Assembly (NCBI GenBank): GCA_963932145.1
Contig: OZ010578.1
Location: 16,281,111-16,345,110 of the forward strand
DNA length: 64,000 bases
Direction: 5' to 3'
DNA from: Acanthosepion lycidas
Taxonomy: Eukaryota > Mollusca > Cephalopoda > Sepiida > Sepiidae
Shown here in pieces: positions 1-11,379 of the stretch. Every line of letters starts with the position of its first letter. Within the stretch, counting starts at the first letter, position 1. The position numbers and the translations under genes are program-made. Under the pieces are notes generated by a model that saw only the letters and a list, made by a program, of their open reading frames with translations, did no database searches and was not told the DNA's origin.

Positions 1-2720
1 GGATGAAAACATTTCATTTTTCAAGATTATCGTTACCAGGGAAGCAAGTAAGAGAAAGAGAGTTCCACGGTCGGGAAGTGCGAGAGTTGCTGTTAGAGTA
101 GAAGAGGCGGTTACATTTATCTTTTTCAACAGTAGAAGGGTGGGACCGAAAAGCCAACCAAGTACCACGCTGAAATTCATGCAGTCGGCGCACCTGTGAA
201 CATAGCTCCTCAGTGCAGATGTCATGAAATTACTTATGGAAAAGGCAGAGAGAAGCCACATTATGTCGGTGAGAAAGTGACTGAAGTTGAGACCCCAAGT
301 AAGGATCGATCACACTGAATATCCATTTTGCGATTTTGTCAAGGACCTCGAAATGGACGGCTCGGCCACCAAACCACATATGGTAACAGTATTCGATACA
401 CGGACGAATGATAGATTTGTTGATGTGAAGGATGGATTCAGAAAAAAATCCTCTGGCACAATACAGAGAATTGACTTTCCTTGCGGTAGATGCAGTAATT
501 GATTCACTGTAGTTGTTCCACCTGAGGTTTGTCGAGAACGTGAGACCAAGAACGCACAGTGAGGCGCTTTCGTGGAGGTGACCATCAACCATGATAGGAA
601 TCAAGGAAGTTTCTCTATGGTGATTGCATGAGTGCAATTTGAATGCATCAAAATTTAAAATCCATTACTTGTCCATGTCAACCACTGACTGGCATCGTTT
701 TCGAGACCAAAAGCCAGATTAACTTTGTCAGCAATGTCGGATTTACTATAAAGACAGAAGTAAATGGTAATGTAGTCTGCGTAGATACCGACTTGTCTTC
801 CTGAGAAGTCTTCCTGACAAAAAGAAGATCATTGATGAAGATCAGAATGAATGTAGGACCAAGGATACAGACTCGAGTCTGGAAGGAACTGGAAAAGAAT
901 CCATTCAGGGCAACTTTCATTTCACGTTTAGAGAGAAATGCTCGGAATGAATCAACTAATCACCCTGCTATACCGTACCCCTGAAGCTTACGTATAAGGC
1001 CAACATGCCAAAATCTCTGAAACATCTTCGATATATCTAGATTAACAGCTCGAGCTTCACCGTTTTTTCAAGAGCTTAATAAACATATGACCGGGTATAG
1101 GGGATATTATATTGCGAGAGAGAAGATCGTGGCAGGTGAGTTGCTTAACTACTTTGGCATTGTTTAAAGACTCGAAGAATTTGTCGAAGAGTGGTAGGAT
1201 ACTGACAGAACGGTAGTCAGATAAGTCAGAAGGGTGTCCAGATTACTTAAAGACCCAGGCGACAGAATATGAATTCCAACAGGCTGGGCAGCAAGAGTCG
1301 GCGAGGCAATAGCTGTATAATTTGGAGAGAACTGGATTCAGCTCAGGGGAACATTTCTTTACGACTATCTCTGAAATCCCGTCACCACAACTTGCTTCAT
1401 GAGAGTTTAATTTAGAGATGATGTCTAATACCATCGACAGAGTTATGCATATCTCACTCAATATAACCTCAGTTCTAGGGAGAAAATAAGGTGTGGGTAC
1501 CCCGGATAGGTAGTGTGTTGTGTTCGATGAGAATTTCTGATCAAAGCATTCAAGTTTTGCCCAGAAGGAAACCTCAAACGCACATTTTTGTACGGGGTGG
1601 AATAAGACCACATTCCAAGGGACATCGCGAAGGAAATCACGGAACGATTACCAATCTGCGTGTTGATAACAGAAAGATATTCTATTAATAGGTAGTTCAT
1701 CGCAAGAGGTGGGTGGATGGAGATGTTAACAGGCATCACTGCGTGATCAGCGTTGCCAAAAGGACAGAGCTGCGTAGCGGGACAAGAATCAGAGACCCCG
1801 TAAAAGCGTTACCGTTCACGTTACTGGGAAAACGAATAAGGGATTGAGCGATTGAAAGTTAACGGTTTAGATGCCAATGAGTTCAGTCACAAACTGTTTA
1901 ATCCACATGGTATAGTGCGCGTTAAAATCACCGAACAGAAATATGTTAGCAAACGGATGTAGATATATAGCATTGTCTATACTATTGCAAACGCTGTCGA
2001 GTACAGGGCAGTTTTGAGAGGAAGGCGAACGTTAGAGAAAGAAGAGATAGCTCACGGAGACACATATACGAATGGTATTGAGATTACAAAGAGAGTTCTC
2101 TAGCCAGAATCATAAGCGCCCAAGCCTTACAGGTAGATTTTAGAATCCTTTCTAAGGAGAAGGTAGCGAGGAATCGAGAAATCAGAGGAAGGCATTAACT
2201 AGTTAATATTGCAGAGAGCTAATATATCAGGAGACTTGTCAAAGAGAGACGATTCCACACTGCGGAAGGTTGGTACGAATACCACGGATATTTGAGAATG
2301 AAATGTTAAAGGGTTTAGATTATTTTTTGAGCTGCTTTCATTTTTATTCTAGGATGCTTATGCTCCTGTTGAGTTATGTTCTAGTTAGGTCTAAAGTAAT
2401 AGAAGCAGTCGGTCATCAAATGTGTCATGAGCAGAAGGGAACTGGCGCAGACTACAGCATAATGCGAACACAGGATTGCCCACCGACGGTCCATAAAGGG
2501 ACTCCCATCCATGTACAACATGGCACTGCAGGATCCCTGTTATTATGTGCGACACCGATACTGCAAAGGCCAGAGACTAGTAAAGTATCTGGGAACCGCT
2601 TCCTAAACAGGGATGAGGAATGAGGCTCTATTCTTGTTTAAAAGAAGGGTCAAGAATATTAAATAGGCGATAAGAAAGCCTATCTAGCCGTATCAAAAAA
2701 CATGCAAGAAACAGACAAAA
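1..2720 (-). pseudogene. LINE-A copy, minus strand: decayed endonuclease plus reverse transcriptase
   Basis: Non-LTR retrotransposon cut by the left window edge at its 3' end. Read leftwards on the minus strand it matches the better-preserved copy at 53-56 kb block by block. The 5' region is near 2720-2270. An AP-type endonuclease follows, with a GDFNAHY motif near 1909-1935. Reverse transcriptase finger pieces lie at 1243-1611, ending in the segment KLYSYCLADSCCPACW. The palm is at 678-920, with ILGPTFILIFINDL, and the thumb/C-terminal part is at 230-637, with SIIRPCIEYCYHMW. The frame changes many times. The catalytic YADD box reads YADY near 770-790, so the second aspartate is lost. The family resembles Jockey/CR1-type LINEs; the exact clade is inference. 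It is certainly inactive. Confidence 0.85.
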
Positions 2721-3080
2721 AAGGAAAAAAAAACAAAAACAACCACAACAACAATAAAAAATACAGCGGGAGGGAAACACAATTTGAGAGCCAAGCTGAG
2801 CTGGGTACCATTGCGTGAGCGATGTATTTATCGATCGTTCGTGGGTTAGAGGTCTAAAGTTACATTAGGAGGAGAGGATAGAGAAAGAACAGGACTACTC
2901 GCGCCCATATGGATTGTTACAGATGGATAAAGAAGAAAAGCATGAATTGGAGGTGCTATGGATAGGGGTTCTGTAATGTAAATATAAAGTGCTAACTGAA
3001 TACACCAATGTCTGCAAAATATATATCCATGAACTAAAATTAATATATTTTGGAAATATGCCTGAGTAACTATGATAAGG
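2720..3080. other. AT/A-rich spacer
   Basis: An A-rich stretch at about 2695-2765 is followed by ordinary AT-rich sequence. No ORF, motif or repeat homology recognised. It could be the decayed 5' flank of the LINE or an old poly(A) tail of another insertion. Confidence 0.4.
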
Positions 3081-3350
3081 AATGCTTACACTATTTATAT
3101 TTATTACAACGTTTCGGCCGTTGTACGCTCCGGCGTTCTTCAGGTGGTTGGAATGTCGAATTGAACCCTTTATTTCGCTCACTGGGGTGATCTGTTCTAG
3201 TTTCACGTGCTATGTCTGATAGATGTCAGTTATTAGTTATCCCCTGCTTAATTCTCTCTGGAAGTTCTCCACCGCCTTAACCAGGTATTGAACTCACACT
3301 CTTTTTGTCCTGTTACTAACTAACGCCTTTATCCACTGTGTCATATCTCC
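3081..3350 (-). mobile_element. SINE-B, minus strand, near full length
   Basis: tRNA-derived SINE. Reading leftwards from 3350, an A-box-like segment (GACACAGTGGATAAAGGCG) is followed about 45 bp later by a B-box-like segment (GAGTTCAATACCTGG, near 3281-3297). A body of about 150 bp follows, then the shared 3' module CTGAAGAACGCCG, a GC hairpin, CGAAACGTTGTAATAAATA, ending in AAATAGTG near 3090. The same head, body and tail occur on the plus strand at 25363-25662, and the body end plus tail at 13481-13694. The A/B box assignment is by eye. Confidence 0.7.
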
Positions 3351-3445
3351 TTGTAATAAATATGGCGACAAAGATGTGGACAGTAGTCCGAATAAGGTAA
3401 ATAGTGCACATAATATCTCATTTCAGAAATATAGACATTTAGTGA
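3351..3445 (+). repeat. SINE-B 3' tail module, plus strand
   Basis: The sequence from TTGTAATAAATATGGCGAC through GTAAATAGTGCACATAAT to the CAGAAATATAGACA segment matches the tail module at 13527-13612 and 50185-50270. It abuts the head of the minus-strand SINE-B and points away from it, so the two tail modules of the locus lie in inverted orientation. Confidence 0.65.
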
Positions 3446-3571
3446 AAGAACGGTTCAACTCGCAACTGTGTTCAGAAAATGGAATAGAAAGAATAAACAT
3501 TCTATCTCCTGTGACACTGATTATTTTCTCTGATTTAAATGATAATCTCAGTTCAAATCACACTAAATAAG

Positions 3572-3572
<1 letters not shown>

Positions 3573-3641
<69 letters not shown>

Positions 3642-3758
3642 TTTATATATATATATACATATAAACACATATATATTCACACGTATATATACACTCATAT
3701 ATATACACACATATATATACACATATATACACATATATTTATATACACATACACGCAT

Positions 3759-3820
<62 letters not shown>
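3573..3820. repeat. Compound (TA)n / (CA)n microsatellite
   Basis: Pure TA at 3573-3639, then TATACACA-type repeats with a CA block near 3757-3776, then TA again to 3820. The minus-strand ORF here is only the IY/CV dipeptide translation of the repeat. Confidence 0.97.
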
Positions 3821-3822
<2 letters not shown>

Positions 3823-5140
3823 TTCTGCTTAATAAGAAAAAAGAACAAATTACGAAGGATTGCCTTAGAAGTTACACAATCTTATCTACTTCAATGTTGA
3901 ATCTTAATGATACATATTACAAAATATTCAATGCATAATAGATCCGAGCAGATATTGAGAATATGTTTAAATGGAAATCTATTGTATATTTTTCGAAAGA
4001 TATCGTAAATCCTACCTCCAAAAATAATGTGTCTATAATAATATAATTTGTGGTTTCATTTATCAAGTGGTAGATATCTTCTTTTACTTACTAAATTCAT
4101 GGTAAAATGATATTTCTGTAAAGATTTGAGCGTTTTCTCAAATTAAACTTAAATTTATTTTTTCTACCTGACATTATGTGTAATCTAGATCAATCCATTA
4201 ATTCCGCTTTATGTAACACGATCCAAACTGATATTCACTTAGTTCTTTTCGCTATGTTATCGCCAGTTTGCAACAAATAGGCCTAAAGAAAGAATCGATA
4301 AATGCTGACCCAGTTGTTAGAGCACAAAACTGGAAACAAAAGGTAAACATCTTTAATTAGACTAAAAGTCAGCTTAGATGGAAGAGCAATAAAAACTTTC
4401 CGCACAATAAAAGCAAATATTCTTGGACAGACGAAACCACTAATTGTATTTCTCTAATAGACCCGATCACGTTGAAGTTAAACTCGCTTACAAGACGTCA
4501 TTACTACTCTCAACGCATAGCAAAATACATATACACATATAGATATGAATATTATACAATGTTAGGCAGTAATTTATATTACAGAGAATTGTAAATTCTA
4601 CTGGTGTTATATATCGGCGGCTTTGATTCCAATAGTTTCTTGCGCGCACACACACACGCACATGTATATGTAAATACATGTACTGCGTGCGAGGGAAAAT
4701 TGTCGTCTAAATGACGCCAAAATGAAAATAACACCGGCATATTTTAATAGATACATTTACCAAAATTATACTATAATATTTTGAAATACAGAAAAGTAAA
4801 AATGTCGTCAATAAAACCAGCAATGCTTCAACCACAGCCTGCAGACGTCTTCAGAATCTTTTGCATCTCTTCACGGTGGGCTCATTTTTTATGTTGGTGA
4901 TGCTGCCATCATACCTGTATTTCAAGATTTTTTGGTGTTGTAATGAAATGTCCCAAACTCCTTATTACCTCTGTAGAATGACTATTTGAGTAGCTATATA
5001 TAGTGAGCACAGGATATACCTGAGACTGGCTTCGGGAATTACTACTGTAGCACGCGATTCCTTGTCTTCAGTAATGTATTCTCTTTTACAATAAACCACC
5101 CTTCTTTCATGTACGTGCGTGTTGCAGTTCATTTACTCGA
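3821..5140. other. AT-rich region without recognised gene
   Basis: Short unconnected ORFs only, and a short CA tract near 4650-4665. No motif or matching repeat family was recognised. Confidence 0.5.
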
Positions 5141-5144
5141 ATAA

Positions 5145-5745
5145 CATCGTTTGTCTATTTGTAAACTCTTTAAGGATACAACAGTTACTTTCTCACTCAA
5201 TTGCACATAATAAAGGGGTTGCAGACTAGGGAATTAGGGGACCAAATGTATGGGGTGGTGTAGCCGCAGATATTGTTTGACAGCAATGACTTGTGTAGCA
5301 TGGTACAGTCACCTATTGCTATAATGTGAGACCAGAAGTCAACCTTTTGACCCAAGGCAGTACTACTTCCTCAAGGTACTTGATGTAGGCCTCCGTTTTG
5401 AGTTGGAGCCCCTCACCAACGAATTCGTGAGTTCTTTTCTTATCAGAACGATCAGAGCCGTACCTTCGTAATCATCATTAGACTCATCTTATTATATCTG
5501 AATTCTCTTGACCGTCCTCAGATTGACACCTAAACACTCTGAATTTCTTGTATTGGAGCTTCTGGTACGAATGCCAAGCAGAACAGTTTACCGTTTTCAA
5601 ATGTCTGGTGAACTCCGTTATGGTGCAATTTTTTCTCACGGACAGAGTCCAACTGACCCATCTATAGTGTGCACGGATCATAATAAAACAAACAAACTCA
5701 CATGCGTAAATTAAAAATATAAAATGGCGACAATCTACCCATTTC
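5145..5745 (-). pseudogene. Internally deleted mariner-like transposase
   Basis: Reading leftwards on the minus strand, the N-terminal piece carries QSEDGQENSD and DESNDDYEGTA (about 5460-5540). It runs almost directly into SDKKRTHEFVGE. A typical mariner C-terminal segment follows, with TEAYIKYLEEVVLPWV (near 5340-5410), then a decayed SNNICGYTTPYIWSPNSL (near 5230-5290), which corresponds to the family's WPPNSPD..PLDY region. Compared with the known family, the central part, including the first catalytic aspartate and flanks, appears to be missing between GE and GLQLKTEA. Stops interrupt the remainder. The N-terminal part has a second copy at 34705-34985. Family assignment rests on recognised protein motifs; the deletion is inferred from family length. 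Confidence 0.7.
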
Positions 5746-5759
5746 ACCTTCTATGTTTC

Positions 5760-5865
5760 TAGAATATTCAGGCCGGTAGATTATTATACTGTTTAAACAA
5801 AATAAACTGAACATCTACTTAAATACGTGTATCTGCTAAAAAAAACGTTTAAAGTGAGAAAATAT
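5760..5865 (+). repeat. Family C repeat fragment
   Basis: The segment ATTCAGGCCGGTAGATTATT and the following AT-rich 80 bp match the 3' part of the family C copies at 51061-51240 and 62700-62810 by eye. It is short and diverged. Confidence 0.5.
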
Positions 5866-5984
5866 GTGTATGTCTTCAAATAATCAAAGATACACAACAG
5901 TTGTAAGTAATTCCCTTCACATAATGCGACATACGTGCAGATAATTTAATTAAAAATATGACTTGTTTGATGGACTAAAGCTTC

Positions 5985-6150
5985 ATATGAAAGGCACGAA
6001 AAATATTAACGTTACAATTATTTCAAGAAACGATCAACATTGCCACATCTGCGGAACACAATGTAAGATTCTAGCAGGACTACAATGCCACATTCGCGCT
6101 ACTTATATCCGAAGATCAATCAATTGAGGGCCTAATTCAAAATCGAATCA
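5985..6150 (+). pseudogene. Possible RTE-like LINE C-terminal zinc finger
   Basis: The plus strand translates to CHICGTQCKILAGLQCHIR, a CCHH finger followed shortly by a stop. RTE-type LINE ORFs often end in such a finger (C..C...GL..H.R). No other RTE domain is visible upstream, so this would be a 5'-truncated copy. It could instead be an unrelated C2H2 finger fragment. Confidence 0.4.
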
Positions 6151-6249
6151 TTGACATCATGTCTGAATTTTTCTATTTTGGTTTTTGATTTTTTTTCTTA
6201 GAGAAATGTCCACCCTGTACATGACCCAAGAGAAAAGTAATTTATTACA

Positions 6250-7500
6250 GGTTATGCTACATAAGAACAGAGAAGGTAGAAAGTTTACAGGTAAGGAAGG
6301 GGCAGATTTTTGAGGGGTCCTGGGGGGAAGATAACGGTTAAATCTAGATTAAACAGGTTAATATTTGAATAAATGGGGAGGTATTCTTTTGGGAGTCGAG
6401 TCCCTAAAGTAGGGTTTCGTTTGAAGAAGATTTCCGAGTGAAACTGACATCTTTTCTTGGTGGGTCTTAGCTGCGATGGTAAAACTAAGGAATGTAGTTT
6501 GCCGGAACATCTTCCATGTAAATAGTAATACATTAGCCGGGGGCATTCAATGATTCGATTGTATGGTAGAAAATAATTAATCGCCGACAAGGCTGCATAG
6601 GCACCTCTGTACACACTCGTAACTGGAAAAAATGACTGGGAAGCTTCTGAGCATATAAGTCAGTAGTAGTCCATTTTGGGCTTTATCTGGCTCATGGAAA
6701 GATTGAGGAGAGCATCAATAATGTAGTTCGCCTGAGGATCTTCCATGTAAAGAGTAATATAGTAGGGTGCCTGGGGGAAGATAACAGATAAACCTAGACT
6801 TGAACAAGTTAAGATTGGTGTGAATGTGGAAGCAATCAATTGGGAGTCGGGTATCCCAGTAGGGTTTCGTTGGAAGAAGATCTCCGAGTGGAACTGACAT
6901 ATTAACAAGGTTAGTACGAAGGGGATGAAGGTGGTTCGCTACAATGTGCTTTTCAGTGCGGGTTTTAGCTGAATCCAAGGAATATAGTTCGCCTGAACAT
7001 CTTCCATGTAAATAGTAATATATTTGCCGGAGAGTTTCAATGATTCGTATGTGGGAAATGGATTGTAGGGTAAAAAATAATTCATCACCGACAAGGCTGC
7101 ATAGACGTTCTGTACGCACTCGTGACTATAAAAATTAAAAGTTGGGAGCTACTGACCAGTCAGTAGTAGTCCATTTTCGGCTTTTTCTAGTTCTTGGAAT
7201 CTTAGACGATAATATGAGGAGTCAGGTACATACTGGTGCGGTACAGGGAACCGACCTTTTTTCCAACATCTTTAGCAATGCATCATATGCCCGATGTCCA
7301 CTTAAAGCCTGAGTTAGGCGTGTTAAAATAGACACTCAAGGCACAGTGCCTCTGTGAGAGAATAAAGGTCAACTGCAATATACAACAATTCGGGTTCCCT
7401 TGATGATAAAACATCACCAGCAACCTGTTATAAGCTATATCAGAAGAGACATCAGCTGCCAGGCTAGAATTTTGGAGGGGGGGACACATATTATTGCATG
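6250..7500 (-). pseudogene. Decayed LINE 3' end with tandem duplication
   Basis: Minus-strand LINE reverse transcriptase C-terminus. From right to left: GFKWTSGI, then VGKKVGSLYRTSMYLTP (near 7250), then KPKMDYY. A block follows with LHGRCSGELYSL and NLNLFKSRFICYLP, matching the usual C-terminal end of CR1/Jockey-type LINEs (..YF.GRCS.EL.., ..LPxECFPxxYNLNxFK..). The block is present twice: about 6720-7200 and, more diverged, about 6240-6690. Both copies carry the CATCTTCCATGTAAATAGTA segment and the GCCGACAAGGCTGCATAG / ACCGACAAGGCTGCATAG segment. Stops and frameshifts are frequent. It differs in sequence from LINE-A. Confidence 0.65.
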
Positions 7501-9440
7501 TAGTCATGTGTTTATATAAATCTATAAAGTAATAAACTTGTATGAATCGATATAAATCGCACGTGAACAACACAAAGTTGGGAAAAGAAAACATTTATTG
7601 AGAAGAATGACAAAATATATTCATGAAAAAAAATTATCCTCACCCTGCTTCAGAAAATGAAATTACCCGATGGAGATTCTCCGAAATTTTCATTGCAAAT
7701 AGAACACCTAATGAATCGTCTGCTGCAAAATTCAACTTACAGCAATTTATAAATATATTGTATCTTAACTTATGATGTTTTGACGGATTGTAAATTAATC
7801 AGAATATAATGCTATTTTTATGTGAAATGTACCATTTGAATTTCAATTTATATGAGTTTAAATAATTTCAGTAACATATTTAAGTTAATTAATCGTATTG
7901 GAAAAATATATATATATATATTAAATATTTCTAGATATTGAATTTCGGAATGTTAAAATATATAAATATTTTCTCTAAAAAGAAACGATATCTTATAACG
8001 TTAATTAATAATGCCATCATAATTTTGAATTTTACGCAAAGATAGAAAGAAATTCAATGACAGAAAAAAACAGAAATATGGGAGGATAAAATATGGAGGG
8101 ATATTCTTGAAGAAAATCATAAAAATATATTTGGAAAAGAGTTAATGTTAATAAGAAAGGAAAGTTAATCATCGCAAAAATATTTGAAGGTTTGTATTGA
8201 GAATAAACTCAATGAGAAAATGCATAATAAGATGAAAAGTAGCTCAAGACTGGATCCATCCAAACTCCAATTTAAAATGAATGCTACAAAGGAAAATGTG
8301 TTACTTGGACAACAATGGAGACGATAACTGATTTTGCAAAGTTAAATGTACTTAAAATGTAAAGCTAAGTGATAACTGCTCTAAAGATTGTCTTTAATTG
8401 ATAACTGAAAATTCTAAAAACTGTTAGTGTTAAGAGTTGAGTTATTAGATATAAATTAATTAGAGCCCATTTAATCACACAGACAGACCTACGAGTCTCC
8501 ATTTGAAATATACTACTAGAGAACAAGAACATGATAACCACATACACTTGTAAAAATGGATTGAAAATAATGTCAGTCCTAATAACAAAAAAGAAAAAGC
8601 CAAAACTTAAAAATATTAACTACGAACAAGACCACAATGTGTTAATCTTGTTCAGAAAATAAAACATCTCTATAACACACTAAAAGCATACACATAACAA
8701 ACACACTCAATTAAAATGAAAAATAAAATTATCCTTGATAATGGCCAAAAGTATAGCCAAAAGCTCTCGAAACGATAGAACATTTGTCCAGTTTCTACAC
8801 AATCTGTGTTCTGTGTCTAAAAAAGAACGTTATTGAGCTAACACATGAAAAATTAAATTAAAAAAAGCTTAACCGTAGTACTTTTTCCGACGTTTTTAAT
8901 GAAACATGCATAAATGAAAGATTTCTACCTAAATACACAATCTATTTATATTTTCACATGTCTGTATGTCTGTCCGCTGTTCTGATGTCGGGTCGGTGTA
9001 ATTATGTACTGTACAGGTGTACATATTTTGTAGGGTTTTATATAAGACTAATGTATACACCTTGTTGACATGAGGTTGGGCTTTCCCAGGAAAAAAACTA
9101 TTGTCCATCATCATCTTCGATATTCAAACGTGAATAAAATTCTTGTTTCATTATATATCCATAAATTTATATATTTTATGGAATTTAGCAAATGTGCCAA
9201 CTCCAAGCTTTACAACAAAAGCATCGACCTCAGCAAATCAAACATTAAAGATATTTAAAATAATAAAACCAAAATAAATAAATAAATGTTATAAAGAATG
9301 AAAAAGCGGGAAGATGTTACCATTTCAAGAATCAGATATCTACATGTAATTTGCATTAGGGAAGTTTGTTTTTTTCTTTTAAGTCGAGAGAACTAGCAAA
9401 AACATCAAAAAAATATAAACGTAAGAAGTAAGTTTAATTG
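7500..9440. other. AT-rich region without recognised gene
   Basis: About 1.9 kb of AT-rich DNA with only short random ORFs and a small TA tract near 7905-7920. I see no motif, repeat unit or family match. Confidence 0.5.
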
Positions 9441-9960
9441 AAAAGTCTTTCATCTTTTCGTCGATAAGCTCTTTATGCGAAGTGTAACTCGAAAATGTTT
9501 AGGAGGGAAACGAATTGAAAAGATTCGAACGATGATGTAAAATCGATGGGAACGTGAGAAGGTTTTGATCGGACGCTGAAAAGAAAACAAAATGAAAATA
9601 AAACGAAGGATTCGATATTAATGGGGAAAATGCAAATGAAAAAATAGAACAATTGTTCAGAGGAGGCAGAAAGGACACTCAAATAAATAAAAAGAAGGGA
9701 GGAAAGGATATCTTTAAATAATATACAAGAGCGTGGGAGCAAAAAGTAAGAATATGTAGGGGAAAAAACTTTCTCTTTGAAAAGAAGAAAGAAAGAAAAA
9801 TAAATAATTGAATATAAATTATTTTTCAGAAGAAAAGGATTAAAAAAAAGTGAAAGAAAGAAAGAAGGTAAATGGTAAAATGAAAAAAAAAACTTGGGGA
9901 AAAAAGAGAAAAATTGAGAGGAGAGAGACTTTGGGCGAATACATCCACCAATAAACAAAT
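9440..9960. repeat. Purine-rich low-complexity tract
   Basis: The plus strand is strongly purine-biased (runs of GAAAGAAAG, AAAAAAG, GGAAAGG). This creates a 161-residue minus-strand ORF rich in F, S and L. That ORF has no domain and is best explained by composition. Confidence 0.6.
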
Positions 9961-10980
9961 CAAATTGCTAAAATTCAAACCTATTACGTCATAAAAGCCG
10001 TTCAGTTAAAATACATTAAAACACAAAACTAGCAAGGAACAAAATTTAAACTCTGAAAGAAGAAAAGACTGATTGTTTAAAAATTGATTAGATCATTTTT
10101 ATTGATATTTTAAGAGTGAATAGAGAATTACAGTGTTTAATATAAGATTGTCTTAAATTATTATCGATTTTTTGTCTCTCAAGAAGACAGTTTTAAGATA
10201 GTAACAATTCATTTAGTCGACACTAAATTCTAAATACTAATTTAGAACAACAAATATATTGCAAGGTTCATCACTGAATTATGTAATAAAATAATTACTT
10301 TTCGAAGAATTCTTCGGCTCAATGCTCCAAAAAACAAATAAGGTATATAATTTATTGTACCATTTTTGATGGTGTTCGTAATATTCTTTCGTGGCAATGT
10401 CAGCTTAAGTAACAAAGTATACTTTTCTTGTTTACTGAAATCCTGAGATGAGATAAGTATTTCGTATGTTTTATTACTTATAAAGATTTTTGTCTGTAGT
10501 TTTGTATGCTTCCTTATAGCATGATCATTACGTATACGAAAAATTACTTTGTTGGAAAATGTGTTAACTAGAACAAAGTTGTATAAAGGTCTTTTTATCT
10601 ATGTCATATAGTCTATTACAAGAATTGCTTTCTGTTGGTTTATACACAGACGGATTGATCACTACATTATTTACAGTCAGTAGAAAACAGATACTTATCA
10701 TTGGAATTGTTAAATTTCTTTCAAATCATGTGTAAAATTACAAAATATCGGAATTGTCTATATTATTAATAAAAAAAAAAGAAAAAAACGGAGACGAATT
10801 TATTTAAATTTTCCAAATGCTAACTAATTTTAAGTTTAAAAGAAGAAAGAAAAAAAATATATAGTTGTAAATATTTTGATGTGGATGGAAGTAATCTTGG
10901 GCGAAAATGATAAAATTATAAAAAATCCATATCCGTTTTTTCCTCTACTCAAGAATCTTTCAGAAATAAAATACTTATCA
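9961..10980. other. AT-rich region without recognised gene
   Basis: No ORF, motif or repeat homology was recognised in this kilobase. Confidence 0.5.
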
Positions 10981-10984
10981 AAAG

Positions 10985-11375
10985 ATCAGAAGATGATTTT
11001 GGAAAATTTTTTGGTTCTGATGAAAATGAAGGAATCATTTTTTGTTCCAATGAAAATAAAGGCATCATCTTTTGATCTGATGAAAATGACGGCATCATTT
11101 TTTGTTCTGATGAAAATGAAGGCATCATTTTTGTTCCGATGATAATGAAGGCATCATTTTTTTGTTCTGATGAAAATGAAAGAATCATTTTTTGTTCTGA
11201 TGAAAATGACGGCATCATTTTTGTTCCAATAATAATGAAGGCATCATTTTTTTGTTCTGATGAAAATGAAGGCATCATTTTTGTTCAGATGATAATGAAG
11301 GCATCATTTTTTGTTCTGATGAAAATGAAGGAATCATTTTTGTTCTGAGCAAAATAAAGGCATAATTTTTGTTCC
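10985..11375. repeat. 30-bp tandem array, open on both strands
   Basis: About 13 units of a 30-bp repeat with consensus near GAAGGCATCATTTTTTGTTC plus TGATGAAAAT. Because the unit is a multiple of 3, both strands stay open. The plus strand gives a 10-residue repeat around ENEGIIFCSD, the minus strand one around MMPSFSSEQK. Indels in T runs break the plus frames. No flanking coding homology was seen, so I treat it as a minisatellite rather than a gene. Confidence 0.85.
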
Positions 11376-11379
11376 GATG

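Noticed and set aside
3558-3848. Long ORFs encoding IY/CV dipeptides (also at 18.6, 21-22, 39.7, 41.7, 45-47, 51.7 and 56.4 kb)
   Set aside because: They are translations of TA, CA and TCTA microsatellites on both strands, without any non-repeat coding sequence.
9473-9958. 161-codon minus-strand ORF rich in F, S and L
   Set aside because: Created by a purine-rich plus strand; no domain, signal or homologous copy, and composition explains the openness.
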